A stretch of 64,000 nucleotides of DNA from Saccharothrix sp. ST-888 (lineage in GTDB: Bacteria > Actinomycetota > Actinomycetes > Streptomycetales > Streptomycetaceae). The translations under genes were made by a program, and so were the position numbers. Below the pieces are notes generated by a model, which was not told the DNA's origin, ran no database searches, and was given only the letters and a program-made list of their open reading frames with translations. Below, one piece after another: positions 48,635 to 55,893 of the stretch. The stretch is from assembly GCF_000955975.1 (NCBI RefSeq), contig NZ_JYJF01000025.1, forward strand, positions 1-64,000. The letters are read 5' to 3'. Within the stretch, counting starts at the first letter, position 1. The number at the start of each line of letters is the position of its first letter.

Positions 48635-49552
48635 GTGCTCGAACTGCGTCACTTCCAGGTCCTGCGCGCCGTCGCGCGCGAGGGTTCGCTCGCCGCCGCC
48701 GCGCGGGCGCTGCGCTACACCCAGCCGACCGTCACCTACCACCTCGCCACACTGGAGTCGCACTTCGGCGCACCGCTGTTCCACCGGGGACCGCGCGGGA
48801 CCACCCTCACCGAGGTCGGCGAGGCGCTGCTGCCGCACGCCGAGGCGGTGCTGGAGCGCGTCAGCCTGGCGCAGCGGGAGGTGCGCGGGCTGGTGCGGCG
48901 CGGCAGCGCGACCCTGCGGGTCGGCACCTTTCCCACCGCCGGCGCGCTGCTGCTCCCGCCGGCGGTCCGGCGCCTGCACCAGCGCGGGGTGCACGTCACC
49001 CTGCGGGAGGGCGAGCTGCCGACCCTGCTGGCCGGCCTGCGCTCCCGGGAGCTGCACCTGGCTCTGGTGTTCTCCCAGCCGGGCGACCGGCTCGATCTGG
49101 AGGAGGACTTCGTCGTCCATCCGCTGCTGGAGGATCCGCTGCTGCTGGTGCTGCCCGCCGACCACCCCCAGGCCGGGCTGGACCGGGTGCCGCTCGCCGC
49201 GCTGCGCGAGGACGGCTGGATCATGGGCACCACCGACTGGGACCCGTGCGACCGCCTGCTGGTCTGGGCCTGCGCACAGGAGGGCTTCGAGCCGGTGCAC
49301 GTCATGCGCACCGACGACTACGGCGTCCTGCAGGGCTTCGTCGCCGCCGGGATCGGGGTGGCGCTGGTGCCCCGGCTGGGCCTGGGCAGCCCCCGGGAGG
49401 ACCTCGCCGTCCGCCCGGTCGACGGCCCGGCGCTGGCCCGGCAGATCGGCGTCGCGATGCTCAGGACCACCACGGCGGGCAGTGCCGACCAGCTGCTCGC
49501 GGAGCTGCGGGTGGAGGCCGGGCGGATCCGGCTCACCGGGCGGAACGGCTGA
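48635..49552 (+). CDS. LysR-family transcriptional regulator
   Basis: A 305-residue LysR protein. The winged HTH is at 1-60 (LELRHFQVLRAVAREGSLAAAARALRYTQPTVTYHLATLE), followed by the periplasmic-binding-like effector domain (LRVGTFPTAGALLLPPAVRRL, ELHLALVFSQPGD, VLPADHPQAG, VAAGIGVALVPRLGL). I chose the GTG at 48635, where the HTH begins with GGGAG close by; a GTG at 48602 has no ribosome site. It probably activates the divergent decarboxylase in response to a basic amino acid; that pairing is inference. Confidence 0.88.
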   Translation: MLELRHFQVLRAVAREGSLAAAARALRYTQPTVTYHLATLESHFGAPLFHRGPRGTTLTEVGEALLPHAEAVLERVSLAQREVRGLVRRGSATLRVGTFPTAGALLLPPAVRRLHQRGVHVTLREGELPTLLAGLRSRELHLALVFSQPGDRLDLEEDFVVHPLLEDPLLLVLPADHPQAGLDRVPLAALREDGWIMGTTDWDPCDRLLVWACAQEGFEPVHVMRTDDYGVLQGFVAAGIGVALVPRLGLGSPREDLAVRPVDGPALARQIGVAMLRTTTAGSADQLLAELRVEAGRIRLTGRNG

Positions 49553-49559
49553 CCCGGTG

Positions 49560-50378
49560 TCAGGCCATCGGGTCGTCGGGGCCGTACGGGCGCAGCCGCA
49601 GCGTACGGGCGTCCGCCTCGCGGATCGCCTCGGCCCGGGAGAGAAGTTCCTCCAGGTCGTCCCGGCCCGCGTGGAGGAACCGGCCGTGCAGTCCGTCGAA
49701 GCGCCCCCGGGCGGCGTCCACCGCGACGGCGACCATGTACGGGATGCTCTCCCACTCCGTCGTGTCCGCGAACATCGGCATCCCGGCGGTCATGTCGGTG
49801 GCCACGGCGCCGGGGCTGATGTCGAGCACCACGATCTGGTGGGCGGCCAGCGAGTCGGCGATGTTGTCGGAGAGCTGGAGCAGCGCGCCCTTGGAGGTGG
49901 CGTACGCGGTGTAGTGGCCGTCCGGGCGCAGTGCGAAGCCGGAGTTGAGGTTGAGCACCCGGCCGCGGCGCCGTTCGACCATGGCGGGGAGCACGCAGCG
50001 CATCAGGTTGAACGGGCCGCGCAGGTTGGTCTCCACCACCTGCCACCACTGGTTCGCGTCCACCTCCCACAGCGGCGCCTCGGTGCGGTCGACCTGGCCG
50101 GCGTTGTTGACCAGGAAGTCGACCGGGCCGAGGTCCCGCTCCACCGCCCGGACGGCTTCGCGGACGGCGCCCGGGTGGCACACGTCGGCGGTCACCGCGA
50201 TGCCGCGCGCGCCGTGGCGCACGCACTCCTTGAGGGTGTCGATCAGGGTCTGGTGGGTGCGGCCGATCAAGCCGACGGCCATGCCCTCGGCGGCCAGGCC
50301 GATCGCGATCTCCCGGCCGATACCGCGCCCCGCCCCGGTGACCAGGGCGACCTGTCCTGTGAGCGATCCTGTCGGCAT
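49560..50378 (-). CDS. Short-chain dehydrogenase/reductase
   Basis: A 272-residue classical SDR. It has TGAGRGIG (15-22) for NAD(P), NNAG near 98, catalytic Ser in LNLNSGFAL, and the Y-x-x-x-K in HYTAYATSKGAL near 158. The downstream ISPGAVATDMTAGM is typical. The ATG at 50378 has GGGGAG upstream; the longer open frame above it is only the translated 63-bp repeat. It ends 8 nt from the convergent LysR stop. The substrate is unknown. Confidence 0.9.
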   Translation of the reverse strand: MPTGSLTGQVALVTGAGRGIGREIAIGLAAEGMAVGLIGRTHQTLIDTLKECVRHGARGIAVTADVCHPGAVREAVRAVERDLGPVDFLVNNAGQVDRTEAPLWEVDANQWWQVVETNLRGPFNLMRCVLPAMVERRRGRVLNLNSGFALRPDGHYTAYATSKGALLQLSDNIADSLAAHQIVVLDISPGAVATDMTAGMPMFADTTEWESIPYMVAVAVDAARGRFDGLHGRFLHAGRDDLEELLSRAEAIREADARTLRLRPYGPDDPMA

Positions 50379-50439
50379 CCCTGCTCCCCGCTCCAGCTTC
50401 GGTTGGTTCGACCCCTGGATTCTGGCGGGAGGGCGGCGG

Positions 50440-50565
50440 CCCCGCCGGGCGGCCGACCGCACCGCTGGGGCGAACGTGGCGCATCTCATCCGATCGGCCC
50501 AGCCCCGCCGGGCGGCCGACCGCACCGCTGGGGCGAACGTGGCGCATCTCATCCGATCGGCCCAG
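50440..50565. repeat. Perfect 63-bp tandem duplication
   Basis: The 63-bp unit 50440-50502 is repeated without visible change at 50503-50565. It begins CCCCGCCGGGCGGCCG and contains GCATCTCATCCGATCGG. It lies between the divergent SDR and 3-hydroxybutyryl-CoA dehydrogenase genes, so it alters promoter spacing. Perfect identity points to a recent event. Confidence 0.85.
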
Positions 50566-50716
50566 CCCCGTCGGAGGACGCCCGGACGCGAACGAGCGTT
50601 AGCACAAGTAGTACCGTCGTCGAGGCGATGTGCCCGGCCCACCAGGCCGGGTGCGCCGCCCGCTGAACACAGCACCTCGCTGGGTCACCCCCAGCATCAC
50701 CATGAAGGGCAACTGA

Positions 50717-51586
50717 GTGAGTGACATCGCGCGCGTCGGAGTGATCGGCTGCGGCCTCATGGGGTCGGGCATCGCTGAGGTCTTCGCCCGCTCGGGCCTG
50801 GAGGTCCTGGTCTCCGAGGCCACTGGCGAGGCCCTCGAACTGGGCCGCACCCGGCTGACCAACTCCCTGGAGACCGCCCTCCGGCGCGGCAAGCTGACCG
50901 AGGAGCAGCGCGACGAGGCCCTCGCCCGGCTCTCCTTCACCACCGACCTCGCCGACTTCGCCGACCGCGACCTGGTGGTCGAGGCGGTCGCCGAACGCGA
51001 GGACATCAAGATCCAGATCTTCCAGACCCTGGACCAGGTCGTCGAGCGCCGGGACGCCATTCTGGCCTCCAACACCTCCTCGATCCCGATCGTCAAGCTC
51101 GCCGCCGCGACCTCGCGCCCGGAGCAGGTCATCGGGCTGCACTTCTTCAACCCGGCGCCGGTGCAGAAGCTGGTCGAGGTCATCCCCACCCTCACCACCT
51201 CGGCCGAGACCACCGCGCGGATCGAGGCCTTCGCCGTGCAGGTCCTCGGCAAGGAGCCGATCCGGGCCCGCGACCGGGCCGGCTTCGTGGTCAACGCGCT
51301 GCTGGTCCCGTACCTGCTCTCGGCGGTCCGGATGTTCGAGTCGGGCGTGGCCACCGCCTCCGACATCGACAAGGGCATGGAGGCCGGCTGCGCCCACCCG
51401 ATGGGCCCGCTGCGCCTGTGCGACCTGATCGGCCTGGACACCATCGTCTCCATCGCCGAGTCGATGTACGACGAGTACAAGGAGCCGCTGTACGCCGCTC
51501 CCCCGCTGCTCTCCCGGATGGTCGACGCGGGCCTGCTCGGCCGCAAGTCCGGCCGTGGCTTCTACGACTACACCGCGAGCGCCTGA
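50717..51586 (+). CDS. 3-hydroxybutyryl-CoA dehydrogenase
   Basis: A 289-residue NAD-dependent dehydrogenase. It has the nucleotide loop GVIGCGLMGSGIAEVFARSG (8-27), SNTSSIPI, the catalytic His in GLHFFNPAPVQKLVEV near 139, and the C-terminal domain DRAGFVVNALLVPYL and GCAHPMGPLRLCDLIGLD. It interconverts 3-hydroxybutyryl-CoA and acetoacetyl-CoA in butyrate, polyhydroxybutyrate or ethylmalonyl-CoA metabolism. It starts with GTG and AAGGG upstream. A hairpin with a short T run follows. Confidence 0.94.
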   Translation: MSDIARVGVIGCGLMGSGIAEVFARSGLEVLVSEATGEALELGRTRLTNSLETALRRGKLTEEQRDEALARLSFTTDLADFADRDLVVEAVAEREDIKIQIFQTLDQVVERRDAILASNTSSIPIVKLAAATSRPEQVIGLHFFNPAPVQKLVEVIPTLTTSAETTARIEAFAVQVLGKEPIRARDRAGFVVNALLVPYLLSAVRMFESGVATASDIDKGMEAGCAHPMGPLRLCDLIGLDTIVSIAESMYDEYKEPLYAAPPLLSRMVDAGLLGRKSGRGFYDYTASA

Positions 51587-51612
51587 CCTCCCGACCCCGC
51601 AGTCCCCTCCCG

Positions 51613-51642
51613 CCGCCCGGCCCGGTTCTCCGGTCCGGGCGG
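51613..51642 (+). terminator. Terminator after 3-hydroxybutyryl-CoA dehydrogenase gene
   Basis: CCGCCCGG (51613-51620) and CCGGGCGG (51635-51642) pair, extended by CCCGG/CGGTCC-type pairing inside, followed by GGTGTTTTC. It begins 27 nt past the stop. Confidence 0.8.
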
Positions 51643-51741
51643 TGGTGTTTTCGCCTCCGGAGCGGTGTAGGCACCGGACAAGGGCCTTCCACCGAGGTTG
51701 ATCTGACGGATCGGCAGTTCTCCGGCGGCAACGTGCGGAAT

Positions 51742-51797
51742 TTGTTCCAATTTGAATCATCAGGTACGGTCGAACCTCCCCTTGGTTCAAATTTGAA
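51742..51797 (+). promoter_or_regulatory. doxX promoter flanked by two TTCAAATTTGAA operators
   Basis: The promoter has -35 TTGTTC (51742-51747), a 17-nt spacer and -10 TACGGT (51765-51770). Operator 1, TTCCAATTTGAA (51745-51756), overlaps the -35 and spacer. Operator 2, the perfect palindrome TTCAAATTTGAA (51786-51797), lies just past the start point. Both are followed by TCAT. The layout predicts repression, in the style of MarR-family sites; the repressor is not encoded nearby. Confidence 0.7.
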
Positions 51798-51824
51798 TCA
51801 TTCCCCCGAGCGCTGGAGACACGC

Positions 51825-52382
51825 ATGCCGAACCCGACTGCCCCCGCTTCCGCCGCCCGCACCGACCGGGAGACCGACTGGCGGTCGCCGACCTCCCCGC
51901 ACGCGCACGACGTCGGACTGCTGCTGCTCCGGCTCGCCCTGGGCCTGACCATGGCGGCCCACGGCAGCCAGAAGCTGTTCGGCTGGTTCGGTGGCGGCGG
52001 CATCGACGGCACCGGCGCCTTCTTCACCATGAGCGGCTACCCGGCCGGCAAGGCGATGGCCGTGGTCGCCGGTCTCACCGAGGTCTGCGGCGGGCTCGGC
52101 CTGGCCGTCGGCCTGCTCACCCCGCTCGCGGGCGCGGCGGTCGTCGGCACGATGGTCAACGCGCTCGCCGTCACCTGGGGCGGCGGATTCTTCGCCCCCA
52201 AGGGCGTGGAGTACGAGCTGCTGCTGACCGCCGGCGCCGCCGCACTCGCCCTGACCGGCCCCGGCCGGATAGCCGTCGACCGGTTCCTGCCGGTCCTGCG
52301 CTCGCACCGGCTGGCGTACGGCGCCGCCGCCGTGGTGCTCGGCCTGGTGACCGCGGCGATCATTCTGCTGCTGCGCAACTGA
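51825..52382 (+). CDS. DoxX-family membrane protein
   Basis: A 185-residue membrane protein with four or five helices. The DoxX signature is LLLLRLALGLTMAAHGSQKLFGWFGGGG, followed by VAGLTEVCGGLGLAVGLLTPLAGAAVVGTM and GVEYELLLTAGAAALALTGPGR. DoxX proteins link to thiosulfate/quinone or redox-stress responses in actinobacteria, often in complexes with other membrane proteins; the exact role here is unknown. GGAGA lies about 6 nt before the ATG. Twin palindromes at its promoter suggest induction by a small signal. Confidence 0.9.
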   Translation: MPNPTAPASAARTDRETDWRSPTSPHAHDVGLLLLRLALGLTMAAHGSQKLFGWFGGGGIDGTGAFFTMSGYPAGKAMAVVAGLTEVCGGLGLAVGLLTPLAGAAVVGTMVNALAVTWGGGFFAPKGVEYELLLTAGAAALALTGPGRIAVDRFLPVLRSHRLAYGAAAVVLGLVTAAIILLLRN

Positions 52383-52401
52383 CCTGCAGCACAGGCACAC
52401 T

Positions 52402-52435
52402 GACGGCCGTTCGGGAATCCTCCCGGGCGGCCGTC
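52402..52435 (+). terminator. Terminator after doxX
   Basis: GACGGCCG (52402-52409) pairs with CGGCCGTC (52428-52435), with a further GGGA/TCCC-type pair in the loop, 19 nt past the doxX stop. Confidence 0.65.
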
Positions 52436-52647
52436 GCGGATTTGGCGGACCGATGGGTCGAGCGGCGGGCGGACGGCCCCGGCTAAAGAGCTCCCCAAAG
52501 GCCCCGATCCTACGCGCCGTCAGAAATTAACCTCCCGCATCTACCCGCGTAAACTCCGACGGCCCCACCATGGCTGAGCACCGTCAAGAAGGCCCAACGC
52601 CCCCACCGTCAGGGGTCCATCCCCCTTTCCCGGAGCCGGAGTTCAGC

Positions 52648-53646
52648 ATGTCCAGATTCGGTCTCGCCCGTCGGTCCTGCGCTCTCGCCGGTACCGCGCT
52701 GCTGTCCGCGATGTCCCTGCTCACGGGTGCCGGCCAGGCATCCGCGGCGAGCGGGACGTACGCGCTGCTCACCTTCCCGGACCAGGACCACAGCGCGGTC
52801 TACAGCTTCATCGACTCGGCCACCAGCTCGGTCGACGTGACCATGTACGAGCTGCGCGACACCAGCGCGGTGAACGCCCTGGTGGAACGCGAGAAGGCCG
52901 GGGTGAAGGTCCGGGTGATCCTGGACGCCAAGCACACCTCGGTGAACGGCTCGGCCTACAAGGCCCTCAAGGCCGCTGGTGTCGGCGTGACGTACTCCTC
53001 CTCCGCGTACGTCTACACGCACCAGAAGACGATCACGGTGGACGGCGCCAAGTCCCTGATCCTGACCGGGAACCTGGACTCCACGTACTACTCCTCCAGC
53101 CGCGACTACGGGGTCTTCGACGACGACTCGGCCGATGTCGCGGCGATCGAGCGGGTCTTCGCCGCGGACTACGCCAAGACCTCGGTCACCCCGGCCGACG
53201 GCGACCACCTGGTGTGGTCCCCGACCGACTCGGAGAGCCGGCTGCTCGACCTGATCAACGGCGCCCAGCAGTCCCTGGACGTCCAGGAGTTGGAGTTCGG
53301 CGACACCGACCTGGTGAACGCGATCGTGGCGGCCGAACAGCGCGGGGTGACCGTCCGGGTGGTCGGCATGGACCCGAGCAGCTACGGCGGCAACTTCGAC
53401 CAGGTGACCTCGGCCGGCGGCTCGGTGGTCACCTACTCCTCCACCACCGGCCTGTACATCCACGCCAAGGCCATCGTCGCGGACTACGGCACCGCCACCG
53501 CCAAGGTCTTCGCCGGTTCGGAGAACTTCTCCGACAACTCGCTCAACAACAACCGCGAGCTCGGCCTGATCATCGACGACCAGGCCGTGCTCAGCAGTGT
53601 CGAGAGCACCTTCGCGAACGACTTCGCGAACGGCACCGCGTACTGA
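52648..53646 (+). CDS. Secreted phospholipase D-like protein
   Basis: A 332-residue exported protein with two HKD-type halves. The signal peptide covers residues 1-34 with a likely cut after GQASA. Half 1 contains VTMYELRDTSAVNALVEREKAG and the catalytic THQKTITVDG...LTGNLD near 124. Half 2 contains VQELEFGD and IHAKAIVAD...AGSENFSDNSLNNNREL near 271. Both halves keep His and Lys, with Asn/Asp late in the motif. It should hydrolyse or transfer phosphodiester groups outside the cell. The ATG has CGGAG upstream; earlier in-frame codons look non-coding. Confidence 0.9.
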   Translation: MSRFGLARRSCALAGTALLSAMSLLTGAGQASAASGTYALLTFPDQDHSAVYSFIDSATSSVDVTMYELRDTSAVNALVEREKAGVKVRVILDAKHTSVNGSAYKALKAAGVGVTYSSSAYVYTHQKTITVDGAKSLILTGNLDSTYYSSSRDYGVFDDDSADVAAIERVFAADYAKTSVTPADGDHLVWSPTDSESRLLDLINGAQQSLDVQELEFGDTDLVNAIVAAEQRGVTVRVVGMDPSSYGGNFDQVTSAGGSVVTYSSTTGLYIHAKAIVADYGTATAKVFAGSENFSDNSLNNNRELGLIIDDQAVLSSVESTFANDFANGTAY

Positions 53647-53647
53647 G

Positions 53648-53669
53648 CCGGTCGGGCTGGACCGACCGG
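53648..53669 (+). terminator. Terminator after the PLD-like gene
   Basis: CCGGTCGG (53648-53655) pairs with CCGACCGG (53662-53669) around six nt, directly after the stop codon. It also separates this gene from the convergent DUF4328 gene. Confidence 0.65.
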
Positions 53670-53710
53670 TACATGGGGGTGAAGGCGGGGCCCCCGACCT
53701 CCGGTCGGCT

Positions 53711-54502
53711 CTAGACCGGCAGGCCCGGCTGCGGGGCGCTGCCGACGGCAGGCGGCGCCCCGTGGTACCAGGCGGAGCGCTCCGTGATCCGGGCCTCCTG
53801 CAGGGCGGTCAGCTTGCGGACGAAGAGGATCGCCAGCACCGCCGCGGTGAGGTCGAGAACGGCTTCCGCCGCCATCATCCCGGCCGCGCCCCGGAAGTCG
53901 CCCGGGGTCAGCGCCCGGCCGTACAGCCGGTCGGAGATCCGGCCCACCGCCGCGCTTGCGATCCAGGCCGACCACCAGAGGCTGACCGGAGCCTGCGAGA
54001 TGAGCGCCCGGGTGCCCTGTCGGTCGGCCGGGGCGCTCGCCTGCCAGGTGTCACCGGCGATCTGGCGGGGGAACCAGAGGAGTACCACGGGCGTGAACCA
54101 GGCGCCGATGCTCCAGCCGCGGCCGCGGCGGTGACCGGCCGGGTCGAAGATCTCGGCGTTCACCCTGACCCGGTAGAACCAGATGATGAACACCACTGCG
54201 GTGGCCGCCATCATGAGCAGCTGCAGGCCGCCGGTCATGACCACGGCCGCCTCGGCCAGGTCGCGCCGGTCGGTGTCCGCCTGCCGGTAGAGGCTGAACG
54301 CCGCGAGCAGCGCGAGCAGCGCGGCGAAACCGCAGCCGCCCAGCAGTACCGAGGCCGCGATACCGATCCCGCGCGGGGACTTGAGCCCGGCGGTGGACGG
54401 CGGCTGCGGCCGGTTCCCCGGCGCGGGCGGGTAGCCGGCGGCGCAGGGCTGGCAGCGGCCGTGCGGCAGGGCAGGCGCGGTGCTGCAGTTCGAGCACAAC
54501 AC
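53711..54502 (-). CDS. DUF4328-type membrane protein with N-terminal zinc ribbon
   Basis: A 263-residue protein. Residues 2-22 hold a CSNC...CQPC zinc-ribbon pattern, followed by a Pro-rich linker. The membrane domain has about six helices with FIIWFYRVRVNAEIFDP, GWSIGAWFTPVVLLWFPRQIAGDTWQAS and LWWSAWIASAAVGRIS, as in the DUF4328 family common in Streptomyces. Function is unknown. I chose the GTG at 54502, with GGGAG about 9 nt upstream, because the zinc ribbon starts there. Confidence 0.83.
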   Translation of the reverse strand: MLCSNCSTAPALPHGRCQPCAAGYPPAPGNRPQPPSTAGLKSPRGIGIAASVLLGGCGFAALLALLAAFSLYRQADTDRRDLAEAAVVMTGGLQLLMMAATAVVFIIWFYRVRVNAEIFDPAGHRRGRGWSIGAWFTPVVLLWFPRQIAGDTWQASAPADRQGTRALISQAPVSLWWSAWIASAAVGRISDRLYGRALTPGDFRGAAGMMAAEAVLDLTAAVLAILFVRKLTALQEARITERSAWYHGAPPAVGSAPQPGLPV

Positions 54503-54636
54503 GGTGGTGAACTCCCATGGACGGACAGGTGAGCGGATCCGCTCATTCCCCCCGGATCGGAGGGGCACAAAGGAGGACAGTATGACAGTCATCAATGGTC
54601 TTGCCTGCTGATTATTTCTCCCAACCGGGAAGCACA

Positions 54637-54672
54637 TCGGGTGGGATGATGAATTGTCATCATCCCACCCGA
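54637..54672 (-). terminator. Terminator after the chitosanase gene
   Basis: A perfect 16-bp stem with a 4-nt loop (54637-54652 with 54657-54672), 28 nt beyond the chitosanase stop. It is one of the best hairpins in the window. Confidence 0.88.
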
Positions 54673-54699
54673 CTTGGATACCGCTTTGCCCGGCCCGGA

Positions 54700-55536
54700 T
54701 CAGCTGTTGATGCTGTACGGGTCGCCGTAGACCTTCCACTTCAGCGGCGGGTTCAGGTCGAAGTTCTTGGCGTTGAGGAAGACCCGCTGCTCGGTGTCGA
54801 CCCGGCTGGTGTCGCTGTGCGCCTCCTCCTTCTTCATGACGACCTTGCGGGCATCCAGGTAGGCGTTGAGGTAGGTGGCCTCGTCGCCGCCCTGGGCCGG
54901 CGTCCTGGCCTTCTTCATGGCGGCGGCGCGGATACCGCCGAAGCTGTCCGAGTCGTTGCCGGGACCGTGCATCACCATGGCGTCGTAGTAGATGAACTGC
55001 CCGAGCGCGCGCAGTCCGTCCGCCTTGGCCTGCTTGACGGCCGGGTCGAAGTAGACGCGGTCGCGCTCGTCGTTCTGCGCCTGCTGGAAGACGGTGTCCT
55101 TGGCGGCGGTGGCCCAGTCCTTGGTGAACGCGGTGCCGAGGCCGGAGTGCGAGTCCGAGCCGTTGACCTTCTTCAGCGCGGGCAGGTACTTGGCGAGGAT
55201 GTTGCCCGGCTTCAGGTCGGTGTAGTGCTGGACCAGGTCGAGCATGTCACCGGTCCCCGAACAGAAGCCGATGATCCCCGCGGTGTAGCCGCGGCCGTCA
55301 CCGATGTCCTCGATGTACTTGTACTGCGCCTTCCAGTCCAGCGAGGAGTTCTCGGCGCTGGACACCAGCTGCATGGCGATGTCCTTCTTGTGCGCGTCTT
55401 CGAGGCCGACCCCGGCCTTCACCGTCGCGGCGGCGGGAGTCGCGGCGTGCCCGACCCCGGCGGTGGCGAGCGATGCGGGGATCACGGCAAGCGCGACTGC
55501 GAGAGCGATACGGCCGACCCGGTGCTGCGAGTGCAT
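54700..55536 (-). CDS. csn: Secreted GH46 chitosanase
   Basis: A 278-residue exported endo-chitosanase. The signal peptide covers about residues 1-40 (RIALAVALAVIPASLATAGVG). The GH46 core has catalytic Glu62 in VSSAENSSLDW and Asp80 in YIEDIGDGRGYT, the 18-residue spacing of the N174 enzyme (Glu22/Asp40). IIGFCSGTGDML, ALKKVNGSDSHSGLGTAF and the C-terminal KWKVYGDPYSINS match closely as recalled. It cuts chitosan at beta-1,4 GlcN-GlcN bonds. The ATG at 55536 has GACGGAG upstream. A CsnR-type operator lies 50 nt upstream. Confidence 0.95.
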   Translation of the reverse strand: MHSQHRVGRIALAVALAVIPASLATAGVGHAATPAAATVKAGVGLEDAHKKDIAMQLVSSAENSSLDWKAQYKYIEDIGDGRGYTAGIIGFCSGTGDMLDLVQHYTDLKPGNILAKYLPALKKVNGSDSHSGLGTAFTKDWATAAKDTVFQQAQNDERDRVYFDPAVKQAKADGLRALGQFIYYDAMVMHGPGNDSDSFGGIRAAAMKKARTPAQGGDEATYLNAYLDARKVVMKKEEAHSDTSRVDTEQRVFLNAKNFDLNPPLKWKVYGDPYSINS

Positions 55537-55585
55537 ATGACACTCCGTCTTCTGTCGCCGGGCACAGGGGTACCCGAGGAGAGGA

Positions 55586-55602
55586 TTAGGAAACTTTCCT
55601 AA
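55586..55602. promoter_or_regulatory. CsnR-type operator upstream of csn
   Basis: TTAGGAAACTTTCCTAA, a perfect 17-bp palindrome (8-1-8), 50 nt before the start codon. It matches my memory of the AGGAAA-x-TTTCCT box bound by the ROK-family repressor CsnR, which releases it when chitosan oligomers are present. Confidence 0.8.
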
Positions 55603-55795
55603 CGGATTTCTACGCCGATTGACGCGCTCACCGCAAGGGGCACGACATATCGAATCCGAACGCGTCCGCTGGCCCGCACCGGTCGACACCCCGGCTCAAC
55701 ACCCCCTGGGAGATGGCGAGTTCGCAGGTCACACCGGCTCCGTCGGGCCACTTCGCACCCCGCCGCACCCGCTCTGGCGCCACCGCGCCGGAGAA

Positions 55796-55840
55796 CGCCG
55801 AAGGGCCCCCGGAGCGGAAAGCTCCGGGGGCCCTTCGGCG
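55796..55840 (-). terminator. Strong terminator after pheT
   Basis: A perfect 20-bp stem with a 5-nt loop (55796-55815 with 55821-55840), 54 nt past the pheT stop. Confidence 0.88.
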
Positions 55841-55893
55841 TGACGACACCCGATCAGGCGCCGCATCGGCGCATCAGGCGCTGTGCCTGCGCA

